This document shows, piece by piece, positions 1 through 6,000 of a stretch of 6,756 nt of DNA. The position numbers were made by a program, and so were the translations under genes. The stretch comes from Rhodoferax sp. (lineage in GTDB: Bacteria > Pseudomonadota > Gammaproteobacteria > Burkholderiales > Burkholderiaceae_C): contig JAQTSL010000200.1 in NCBI GenBank assembly GCA_028711355.1, forward strand, positions 1 to 6,756, read 5' to 3'. The first letter of the stretch is position 1; the number at the start of each line of letters is the position of its first letter. A model generated the notes under the pieces. That model was not told the origin of the DNA. It did not search any database and was given only the letters and a program-made list of their open reading frames with translations.

Positions 1-210
1 GACCTCTGGGTGCATGGGGCAGGTGTAGATCGTCCCGTCGATGGCATCAGGCTTGGTCGGCAATGCTTCGACTGTTCGCGCCACGACGTAATGCAGTGGA
101 TCGGAGGCAAACTTGCCTTGACACTTTGCGCTACAGAAATAATAGAACTGCCCGGCGTGTTCGTGTCGATGCTCGGCTTTATTCGTGACGGTCAGAACTG
201 GACTGCCCAT
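1..210 (-). CDS. Heavy-metal (copper-type) P-type ATPase, N-terminal part only (YHS-like + heavy-metal-binding segments)
   Basis: This minus-strand frame is open from an ATG at complement 208-210 to the left edge, giving 70 residues of the N-terminus. Residues about 4-43 match the YHS segment at the start of many copper-translocating P1B-type ATPases, with HRHEHAGQFYYFC followed by SAKC and a KFASDP tail. Residues 61-70 read IYTCPMHPEV, the Cys/His heavy-metal-binding motif that normally follows YHS in these pumps. Such proteins export Cu(I) or related metals across the inner membrane; the transport and ATP-hydrolysis domains would lie outside the window. One oddity is that the usual DPVCGM opening of the YHS domain reads SPVLTV here, so its first Cys is lost. 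The start is uncertain because the frame stays open upstream, with a GTG at complement 238-240 as an alternative, and the sequence before the ATG offers only a weak ribosome site. A CusB-type efflux adaptor can also carry YTCPMHP, but YHS plus this motif favours the ATPase. A decayed 5' end cannot be excluded. Confidence 0.72.
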   Translation of the reverse strand, partial: MGSPVLTVTNKAEHRHEHAGQFYYFCSAKCQGKFASDPLHYVVARTVEALPTKPDAIDGTIYTCPMHPEV

Positions 211-458
211 AACCTGCCGTTCGAGGCAGTCGGTTATCACTGCAGACCCATCCCCTGCCACGCACAAACACCCAAAGCCTATGATCAAATCAAGCTGTAG
301 CCCTTGTCTGGCTTGCGTAAAGTGCTATGTTGTTAGTTTCATTGCCAATGGCGGTTCGGGCCTCAGGCTGCCAAGTCAGCCAGCGGTGGCGACACGCGGC
401 TGTCGGTTTACCAGGCGCATCTGGCACAAACCGGGGATTCAAATGAACAATCCAGGTG

Positions 459-489
459 TTACCATGGTAGTCAATATATTTGCTATTTT
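459..489 (+). promoter_or_regulatory. Putative promoter and autoregulatory operator of the toxin-antitoxin operon
   Basis: A perfect 10-bp palindrome, TACCATGGTA, lies at 460-469 in an AT-rich patch just upstream of the antitoxin gene. It overlaps a weak -35-like TTACCA (459-464). An extended -10-like TGCTATTTT follows at 481-489, with a long 19-bp spacing, and TATATT at 475-480 is an alternative -10. Ribbon-helix-helix antitoxins commonly repress their own operon by binding short palindromes over the promoter, so the position fits autoregulation. The palindrome and motifs are seen directly; their function is inferred. Confidence 0.33.
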
Positions 490-497
490 GTTTTCAC

Positions 498-503
498 AGG
501 AGG
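498..503 (+). promoter_or_regulatory. Strong ribosome binding site fixing the antitoxin start
   Basis: A full AGGAGG Shine-Dalgarno sequence sits six T residues before the ATG at 510. It decides the start in favour of ATG 510 over the in-frame upstream TTG at 480, which would add ten unconserved-looking residues. A strong site on the antitoxin gene fits the need to make antitoxin in excess over toxin. Confidence 0.8.
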
Positions 504-509
504 TTTTTT

Positions 510-812
510 ATGCCAACGGTGTCCATCAAATTGGCTATTGAAACCAAGCATCGCCTGGATGCTACCGCTGCCGCGAAAGGCATGAAACCCCACGCTTTGA
601 TGGTTTTGGCGATCGAGACCACACTGGCTCAGGCAGAGCAAGAGCGATCCTTTGTGGCAAGTGCCCTGCGCTCACGGCAATCTTGCATCGAGACTGGATT
701 GGTGATCGACGGGCCAGCTTTTGGCCATTACCTGAAGGCACGGGTTCGAGGTCAGCAGGTCAAACGCCCGGCGGCGCAGGCGATCGACTCTCTGCTGCCG
801 ACAGCGGCATGA
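510..812 (+). CDS. Ribbon-helix-helix (CopG/ParD-like) antitoxin
   Basis: This protein of 100 residues is read as the antitoxin of a type II toxin-antitoxin pair. It would bind and neutralise the ParE/RelE-type toxin encoded next to it and repress the shared promoter. The first 45 residues have the ribbon-helix-helix pattern: a short N-terminal strand (PTVSIKLAIE), a helix (TKHRLDATAAAKG), and a second helix after a turn (KPHALMVLAIETTLAQAE). The remainder (SFVASALRSRQSCIETG, then GPAFGHYLKARVRG) resembles the C-terminal toxin-wrapping tail of such antitoxins. The start at ATG 510 is chosen because of an excellent AGGAGG site at the right spacing. Its stop overlaps the toxin start (ATGA at 809-812), indicating translational coupling. 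I cannot assign a named family member from sequence alone. Confidence 0.82.
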   Translation: MPTVSIKLAIETKHRLDATAAAKGMKPHALMVLAIETTLAQAEQERSFVASALRSRQSCIETGLVIDGPAFGHYLKARVRGQQVKRPAAQAIDSLLPTAA

Positions 813-1099
813 CGATTTGGACGCTATCGCCCGAGGTTGCCGACGACCTGGACCGGTTGGTCGAATTTTTGTTGATTGAGTGGCCGCTGGCAGCGGCAAC
901 CACTGTGGACATGGTGGTCGATGCGCTGGGCATCTTGGCGCAGCATCCAAAAATTGGGCGACCAGTGACGCAAGGCTTGCGCGAACTGGTCATCTCCCGG
1001 GGCCAGTCGGGCTATCTTGCGCTCTACGACTACGACGAGCCAAACGACATGGTGTTGGTGCTGGCACTGCGTCATCAGCGTGAGGCAGGTTACCGTTAA
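809..1099 (+). CDS. ParE/RelE-superfamily toxin of a type II toxin-antitoxin system
   Basis: The product is 96 residues, the usual length for ParE/RelE toxins. Members either cut mRNA on the ribosome (RelE-like) or poison DNA gyrase (ParE-like); which applies here cannot be told by eye. The sequence shows the family layout: an N-terminal strand (MTIWTLSPEVADDLDRLVEF), two helices to about residue 50 (LGILAQHPKIGRP), then the C-terminal sheet GLRELVIS, SGYLALYDYDE and VLVLALRHQREAGY. The motif of an Arg-rich strand, a YDYDE-like turn and a final (R)HQRE(A)GY is typical. The ATG at 809 overlaps the antitoxin stop by four bases, which defines the start; an open frame extending further upstream lies entirely within the antitoxin gene and is not the real start. 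The two genes form a compact operon. No inactivating change is visible. Confidence 0.86.
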   Translation: MTIWTLSPEVADDLDRLVEFLLIEWPLAAATTVDMVVDALGILAQHPKIGRPVTQGLRELVISRGQSGYLALYDYDEPNDMVLVLALRHQREAGYR

Positions 1100-1170
1100 C
1101 GCGCATGGCCGCGTCGACCACCCCGAACAATGAAACAACCCCTGTACCTCCATGCCCTCGCCGCGAACCC

Positions 1171-1226
1171 GCAGAAATGGGGTCAGAGCCGTTCCGCTAC
1201 GCGGCCGGATCTGACCCCATTTCTGC
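1171..1226. repeat. 56-nt imperfect palindrome, REP/RAYT-like element or hairpin
   Basis: Two 20-base arms, 1171-1190 and 1207-1226, are reverse complements with one mismatch; each contains AGAAATGGGGTCAGA or its complement. Between them a CCGC-TAC-GCGG mini-stem (1194-1204) extends the fold, so the transcript could form one long hairpin. There is no T-tract after it, so it is not a standard intrinsic terminator, although it could reduce read-through from the toxin gene into jetC. The GGGGTCAGA core resembles palindromic repeats found near REP-associated Y1 transposases in proteobacteria; this assignment is from memory and needs a genome search. Confidence 0.75.
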
Positions 1227-1263
1227 TACCGCCTCGTACCAAACGGGCGTTGTTTCCGTTAAC

Positions 1264-1270
1264 AGGGGAG
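1264..1270 (+). promoter_or_regulatory. Ribosome binding site of jetC
   Basis: The purine-rich AGGGGAG lies four bases before the ATG at 1275 and supports that start. An in-frame ATG seven codons in (MPGELDF) lacks a comparable site. Confidence 0.6.
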
Positions 1271-1274
1271 CAAG

Positions 1275-4200
1275 ATGAATGAGCCCTTAGCCATGCCAGG
1301 CGAACTGGACTTTGGCGCCAACAGCACGCTGGCCGGTTTCCGGTTGCTGCGGCTCGAAGTGTTCAACTGGGGCACCTTTGACAAGCGCGTCTGGAGCTTT
1401 CACCTCGACGGCAAAAACGCGCTGCTGACCGGTGACATCGGTTCGGGCAAATCGACGCTGGTCGATGCTGTGACCACGCTCTTGGTGCCCGCGCAGCGCA
1501 TTGCCTACAACAAGGCCGCCGGGGCCGATGCCAAAGAGCGCACGCTGCGCTCCTACGTGCTGGGCTACTACAAGTCGGAGCGGCACGAGGTCAGTGGCAA
1601 CGCCCGCCCCGTGGCGCTGCGCGACAACCGCAGCTTTTCGGTGATTTTGGGCGTGTTTCACAACGCTGGCTTTGATAAAACCGTCACACTGGCGCAGGTG
1701 TTCTGGTGCCGTGAGGCCACTGGCCAGCCCGAGCGTTTTTACGCCGTGGCTGAGGTGCCGCTGGCGATTGCCGATGACTTTGGCCACTTTGGCAGCAGCA
1801 TTGAGCCGCTGAAAAAACGTCTGCGCAAAGCTGGTGTGGCACTGTTCGACAGCTTTCCGCCGTACAGCGCACTGTCCCGGCGATTGCTGGGCGGTTTGAG
1901 CGAACAGGCGCTGGAGTTGTTTTTGCAAACCGTGTCGATGAAGTCGGTCGGCAACCTGACCGACTTTGTGCGCCAGCATATGTTGGAGCCGTTTGACGTG
2001 GCGCCGCGTGTGGCAGCCTTGATTGCCCACTTTGATGACCTCAATCGGGCCCACGCCGCCGTGCTCAAAGCCCAGCAGCAAGTCGCGCTGCTGACACCCT
2101 TGGTAGCAGACTGCGACCAGCACGCAGCGGTGTTGACCAAGGCCGATGAGTTGCGTGCTTGTCGCGATGGCTTGCGTGCCTATTTCAGCCGACTCAAGCT
2201 CGACCTGATTGCGCAACGCTTGGCGCATCTGACCGAAGAGCTGGCGCGTGACAGCGCCAAGGTTGCCAAGCTGGAGCACCAGCGCGCGCAGCAACTGCTG
2301 CAAGAGCGTGATCTGCGCCAGGCGCTGGCGACCAACGGTGGCGACCGGCTGGCGACACTGGCGCGCGACATCGCGCAGTGTCAGGACGAGGTGACGCGTC
2401 GGCGTGCCAGCGCTGCACGCTACGACGAATTGCGCCGTGAACTGGGTCTGTTGCAAGTGGCCAGTACCGAAGACCTGGTGGCGCAGCAACAGACCTGCAG
2501 CCAACTGCGCGTGGCCGAGACCGCGCAGTTTGATGCGGTGCAAAACAACCTGACCGAGCGCAGCGTTGAGTTAAGCGAAGGCCGACGCGCTCATGCCGTG
2601 CTCAGCGACGAAATCACCAGCCTGAAAGCGCGGCGCAGCAACATTGACGCCCAAGCGATCCGGATGCGCGCCGAGCTGTGCGCCGCTTTGAGTCTGGATG
2701 CCGACAGCATGCCGTTTGCCGGTGAGCTGATCGAGGTGCGTGACGACCAGCGCGATTGGGAAGGCGCCATTGAGCGCCTGCTGCACAATTTTGGCCTGTC
2801 GTTGCTGGTGCCCGATGCCCTATACGCGCAGGTGGCGCAGTGGGTCGATCAAACCCATTTAAAAGGCCGCCTGGTCTATTTCAGGGTGCGCCTCGATGTG
2901 CGTGCGCAGGCCCCCAGCTTGCACGCTGATTCGCTGGTGCGCAAGCTCATTGTCAAGCCCGACTCACCGTTTTACGCCTGGCTGGACCGCGAGTTGGCGC
3001 AGCGTTTTGACGTGGCCTGCTGCGCCACCCAAGAGCAGTTTCGCCGTGAGCTGCGCGCCATCACCCGCGCCGGACAAAGCAAAACCGGCGGTGAACGGCA
3101 CGAAAAAGACGACCGCCATCGCCTCGACGACCGCAGCCGCTACGTGCTGGGCTGGAGCAACAGCGCCAAGCTGGCCGCGCTTGATGCCAAACGCAAAGTG
3201 GCAGAGGCGCAACTGGCGCAGCTCGGTAGCCAGATCGCCCAGGGTCAGCAGCAATTGGGCGCGTGTCAAAGTCGCCTGACCAGCTTGGCCAAAATTGTTG
3301 AATATCGCGATTACCGCGAGCTGGACTGGGCCACCCCGGCCGCCCAAGCCGCCGCATTCGCGCAAGAACGTCAGCAGATTGAAGCCGCCTCTGATCTGCT
3401 GCAAACCCTGACCGCGCAACTCAAAGCCTTGGAACAAGTGCAGTTGCAGACCGAAGGCCAAAGCCGCGAGCAGCGCGTCAAGTGTGCCAAGACCGAGCAG
3501 AAAGTCAGCGATATGCAGGCGTTGCAGCAGCAAACGCAGCAGATTTTGCGCAGTGAGTTGGCCGCTACCGGCCAGCCCGACGCGGCCCAGACTGACCAGA
3601 CCAGCCCCTTGAACCGGCGGTTGGCCCAGTTGCAGCAAGACATCTTGGGTAGTGCTGGCATCACCCTTGAATCCTGCGACAACCGTCAGCACGATCTGCG
3701 TGAAGCACTGCAAAATTTGATAACTGCGCAGGATCGCAAGGCCAGTAGCCTGGTCGAAAAAATTGTCGATGCCATGCGCAGCTTTCGGCACCGCTTTCCG
3801 TTGGCCACCCAAGAGGCCGATGCGTCGGTGGCGGCGGCGGGCGAATTCCGTGCCTTGCTGAAACAACTCACGCTCGATGATTTGCCGCGCTTTGAAGCCA
3901 AGTTCAAGGAGCTGCTCAACCAGAACACCATCAACCAGGTGGCGCAGTTCAGCGCCCAGTTGTCCAAAGAGCGCGAAACCATCAAAGAGCGCCTGACCTT
4001 GATCAACCAGTCGCTCACCCAAATTGACTACAACCCGGGCCGCTTTATTGAACTGCAGGCACAGCTCACACCGGACGCCGAGGTACGCGACTTTCAGAGC
4101 GACTTGCGCCACTGCCTGGACGGTGCCATTTCAGGCAGCGCCGCCAGCGACGACGGGCAATATTCCGAGGCCAAGTTTTTGCAGGTTAAAGCCATCATCG

Positions 4201-4739
4201 AGCGCCTGCGCGGCCGCGAAGGCCAAACCGACGCTGACCGGCGCTGGACGCAAAAGGTCACCGATGTACGCAACTGGTTTGTCTTTGCCGCCAGCGAGCG
4301 CTGGCGCGAAGACGGGCGCGAGCATGAGCATTACTCGGACTCGGGCGGTAAATCGGGTGGCCAAAAAGAAAAACTCGCTTACACCATTTTGGCCGCCAGC
4401 CTGGCCTATCAGTTTGGCCTGGTGCGCGGCGAGGCACGCTCCAAAGCGTTCAGGTTTGTCGTGATCGACGAGGCCTTTGGCCGTGGCTCGGACGAGTCGG
4501 CACAGTTTGGCCTGAAGCTATTCGCCGAGCTCAACCTGCAACTGCTGATCGTCACACCCCTGCAAAAAATCCACATCATCGAACCGTTTGTGGCGAGCGT
4601 CGGTTTTGTCCACAACGACGAGGGGCGCGACTCCAAATTACGCAATTTGACGATTGAGGAATATCGCGCTGAAAAAGACCGGCAGGGTCAAGCTGTGCTA
4701 CCCGAGCCGTCCATGGTGCCAGCGGAGCCTGAGCAGTGA
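1275..4739 (+). CDS. jetC: Wadjet JetC, SMC-like ATPase of an anti-plasmid defence complex
   Basis: This 1154-residue protein has the SMC/MukB-like layout of JetC, the motor ATPase of type I Wadjet. In known systems it dimerises, assembles with JetA (kleisin) and JetB (KITE), extrudes DNA loops, and lets JetD cut small circular DNA. The N-terminal head begins with LRLEVFNWGTFD (about 26-37), the family opening, followed by Walker A GDIGSGKS (53-60). Long Gln/Ala/Leu-rich coiled coils occupy roughly 265-480 and 640-870. Between them lies a hinge-like region with ELIEVRDDQRDWEGAIERLL (484 on) and the conserved segment GQSKTGGERHEKDD...RYVLGW (600 to about 627). The C-terminal head carries the ABC signature SGGQKEKLA (1027-1035) and Walker B VVIDEAFGRGSDES (1062-1076) with Glu1066 as the likely catalytic residue. 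All ATPase motifs are intact and the length is normal. The stop overlaps the jetD GTG. The oddity is upstream: no jetA or jetB, but a toxin-antitoxin pair and a palindrome. General SMC-like ATPases are the only alternative, and the JetD partner makes JetC nearly certain. Confidence 0.95.
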   Translation: MNEPLAMPGELDFGANSTLAGFRLLRLEVFNWGTFDKRVWSFHLDGKNALLTGDIGSGKSTLVDAVTTLLVPAQRIAYNKAAGADAKERTLRSYVLGYYKSERHEVSGNARPVALRDNRSFSVILGVFHNAGFDKTVTLAQVFWCREATGQPERFYAVAEVPLAIADDFGHFGSSIEPLKKRLRKAGVALFDSFPPYSALSRRLLGGLSEQALELFLQTVSMKSVGNLTDFVRQHMLEPFDVAPRVAALIAHFDDLNRAHAAVLKAQQQVALLTPLVADCDQHAAVLTKADELRACRDGLRAYFSRLKLDLIAQRLAHLTEELARDSAKVAKLEHQRAQQLLQERDLRQALATNGGDRLATLARDIAQCQDEVTRRRASAARYDELRRELGLLQVASTEDLVAQQQTCSQLRVAETAQFDAVQNNLTERSVELSEGRRAHAVLSDEITSLKARRSNIDAQAIRMRAELCAALSLDADSMPFAGELIEVRDDQRDWEGAIERLLHNFGLSLLVPDALYAQVAQWVDQTHLKGRLVYFRVRLDVRAQAPSLHADSLVRKLIVKPDSPFYAWLDRELAQRFDVACCATQEQFRRELRAITRAGQSKTGGERHEKDDRHRLDDRSRYVLGWSNSAKLAALDAKRKVAEAQLAQLGSQIAQGQQQLGACQSRLTSLAKIVEYRDYRELDWATPAAQAAAFAQERQQIEAASDLLQTLTAQLKALEQVQLQTEGQSREQRVKCAKTEQKVSDMQALQQQTQQILRSELAATGQPDAAQTDQTSPLNRRLAQLQQDILGSAGITLESCDNRQHDLREALQNLITAQDRKASSLVEKIVDAMRSFRHRFPLATQEADASVAAAGEFRALLKQLTLDDLPRFEAKFKELLNQNTINQVAQFSAQLSKERETIKERLTLINQSLTQIDYNPGRFIELQAQLTPDAEVRDFQSDLRHCLDGAISGSAASDDGQYSEAKFLQVKAIIERLRGREGQTDADRRWTQKVTDVRNWFVFAASERWREDGREHEHYSDSGGKSGGQKEKLAYTILAASLAYQFGLVRGEARSKAFRFVVIDEAFGRGSDESAQFGLKLFAELNLQLLIVTPLQKIHIIEPFVASVGFVHNDEGRDSKLRNLTIEEYRAEKDRQGQAVLPEPSMVPAEPEQ

Positions 4740-5977
4740 CCTGGACCACCCGCGCTGACCTGCGCGCGCAAGCGCAAAAGCTCTGGGACAAGGGTGAGTT
4801 GTTGCGCGCTCTGTTGGCGCCTGCCAACTGGCAGCCACGGCGCTTGCGGCTGGTAGTGCCCAGTTCAACCGAGCTGGCGGACCAGATCGATGCCGTGCGC
4901 ACCTGGTTGGCAGAGCTGCACAACGTGCCCCAGGTGCGCATCGTCTGGCGCGAATTCACGCACCGGCTGCTGGGCCAGAGTGCGCTGCCGATGCAAGCTT
5001 GGCTCGACACCGCGCAAGCCGCTTGCGCGCTGATTGGCAAGACGCAAGAGGCGCAGCGCTTCGATGCCCTGGCGCAAACCACCCGTACGCTCGAAGCAGC
5101 GTTAGCGCACCCGCTGCAGATTTGGCTCAACCAACGCCCGCTGACGGCGCTGGCGTTGGCTGTTGACTGGCCGCGCCTGCTGGCCGTGGTGCAGTGGCTG
5201 CAAGCCCATCCGCGCCCCGGCATTTACTTGCGCCAGGTTGATTTGCAGGGGGTGGACAGCAAATTCATCGAAGCGCAGCGCGGCGTGCTGACCGAGCTGC
5301 TGGACTTGTGCCTGCGGTCTGATGCGATTGACCCAAGTGCGACCGGTTTAAGCGGCTTTTGCCGCCGCTACGGCTTCAAAGATAAACCGCTGCGCATTCG
5401 CCTGCGCGTGCTCGATGCGACGCTGGCGTTGCCGGGTATTGGCGCCGATCAGGACATCACGCTGACCCAGGCAGATTTTGCGCACCTGACCTGGCCGGTG
5501 CAGCGCGTATTCATCACCGAAAACGAGGTTAACTTTTTAGCCTTCCCCCCAGTGCCAGGCAGTGTGGTGATTTTTGGTGCCGGTTACGGCTTTGACGTGC
5601 TGACAGACGCGGCCTGGTTGCAGCGTTGCGCGGTGCATTACTGGGGCGACCTTGACACCCACGGCTTTGCCATTCTGGACCAGTTGCGCGCCCACTTGCC
5701 TCATGCTCAGTCGCTGTTGATGGACCAGGCCACCTTGCTGGCGCACCGTGACCAATGGGGGTGCGAACCGCAGCCTTTGCTGCGTGATTTGCCGCGCCTC
5801 ACCCCTGAAGAATCAATTGTCTTCAACACCCTGCGCGACAACCGCTTGCAAGCCAATCTGCGCCTGGAGCAAGAGCGCATCGGCTTTGGCTGCTTGCAGC
5901 AGGCGCTGGCAGCGTTGCCAACGCTGCCAAACTCAGCAGCACGACAAGGCGAAGCAACAACGACACGGATGATTTAG
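4736..5977 (+). CDS. jetD: Wadjet JetD, TOPRIM-domain nuclease (DUF3322-DUF2220)
   Basis: The 413-residue product matches JetD, the effector nuclease of Wadjet, related to the topoisomerase VI A subunit, which cleaves plasmid DNA handled by the JetABC motor. The N-terminal half (to about 200; DUF3322) opens with TWTTRADLRAQAQKLWDKGE and contains WREFTHRLLGQSALP and HPRPGIYLRQVDLQGVDSKF. The C-terminal half (DUF2220/TOPRIM) has the acidic cluster FITENEVNFLAFPP (259 on; Glu262 and Glu264), the glycine-rich FGAGYGFDVL, and YWGDLDTHGFAILDQLRAHLP (302 on) with the DxD pair Asp305/Asp307 that would bind metal. The catalytic motifs therefore appear intact. It starts at GTG 4736, overlapping the jetC stop (GTGA), so translation is probably coupled; the family N-terminal TWTT motif directly after this codon supports the choice. 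It ends 23 bases before the convergent HDOD gene. The C-terminal tail (SAARQGEATTTRMI) is low in complexity and probably variable. Confidence 0.95.
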   Translation: MTWTTRADLRAQAQKLWDKGELLRALLAPANWQPRRLRLVVPSSTELADQIDAVRTWLAELHNVPQVRIVWREFTHRLLGQSALPMQAWLDTAQAACALIGKTQEAQRFDALAQTTRTLEAALAHPLQIWLNQRPLTALALAVDWPRLLAVVQWLQAHPRPGIYLRQVDLQGVDSKFIEAQRGVLTELLDLCLRSDAIDPSATGLSGFCRRYGFKDKPLRIRLRVLDATLALPGIGADQDITLTQADFAHLTWPVQRVFITENEVNFLAFPPVPGSVVIFGAGYGFDVLTDAAWLQRCAVHYWGDLDTHGFAILDQLRAHLPHAQSLLMDQATLLAHRDQWGCEPQPLLRDLPRLTPEESIVFNTLRDNRLQANLRLEQERIGFGCLQQALAALPTLPNSAARQGEATTTRMI

Positions 5978-6000
5978 AAATGGAATAAGGTATGCGCCGT

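Larger units (their letters stand above)
211..509. other. Intergenic region between the divergent metal-ATPase fragment and the toxin-antitoxin operon
   Basis: This stretch of about 300 bases holds no gene I can support. The open frames here show no recognisable protein features. It separates two divergently transcribed units and so should carry both promoters. On the ATPase side I looked for the dyad typical of MerR/CueR-type metal regulators and did not see one. On the antitoxin side the last 50 bases are AT-rich, unlike the rest, and hold the palindrome and promoter-like elements listed separately. Confidence 0.5.
1105..1278 (+). other. Small open frame ending at the jetC start, doubtful gene
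   Basis: An ATG at 1105 opens a 57-codon frame that runs through both arms of the palindrome and stops at a TGA overlapping the jetC ATG (ATGA at 1275-1278). In a normal Wadjet operon the gene in this position would be the end of jetB. The peptide is rich in Pro, Ser and Thr, contains the repeat-encoded stretches, has no good ribosome site and shows no JetB-like feature I recognise. It is most likely a chance frame, recorded because of the suggestive overlap. Confidence 0.12.

Noticed and set aside
1..541. Plus-strand frames at 10-300 and 185-541 as genes
   Set aside because: The first is antisense to the YHS/YTCPMHPEV coding sequence, which has clear motifs. The second has no ribosome site or motif and ends inside the antitoxin gene.
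1171..1226. Palindrome as a standard rho-independent terminator of the toxin operon
   Set aside because: The stem is long enough, but it is followed by CTACCGCC rather than a T-run.
1105..1278. The 57-codon frame overlapping the jetC ATG as a remnant of the jetB 3' end
   Set aside because: Its peptide is encoded largely by the palindrome arms and low-complexity sequence, shows no JetB-like feature, and has no ribosome site. The ATGA overlap can be chance.
1287..2543. Minus-strand open frame of 418 codons opposite the jetC head domain
   Set aside because: It is a shadow of jetC, which has Walker A and family motifs in the plus frame. The antisense product is a His/Gln/Arg-rich translation without motifs.
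2964..4112. Long minus-strand open frame of 382 codons opposite jetC
   Set aside because: It lies wholly within the strongly supported jetC gene. High-GC codon bias creates long antisense frames, and the translation has no recognisable domain.
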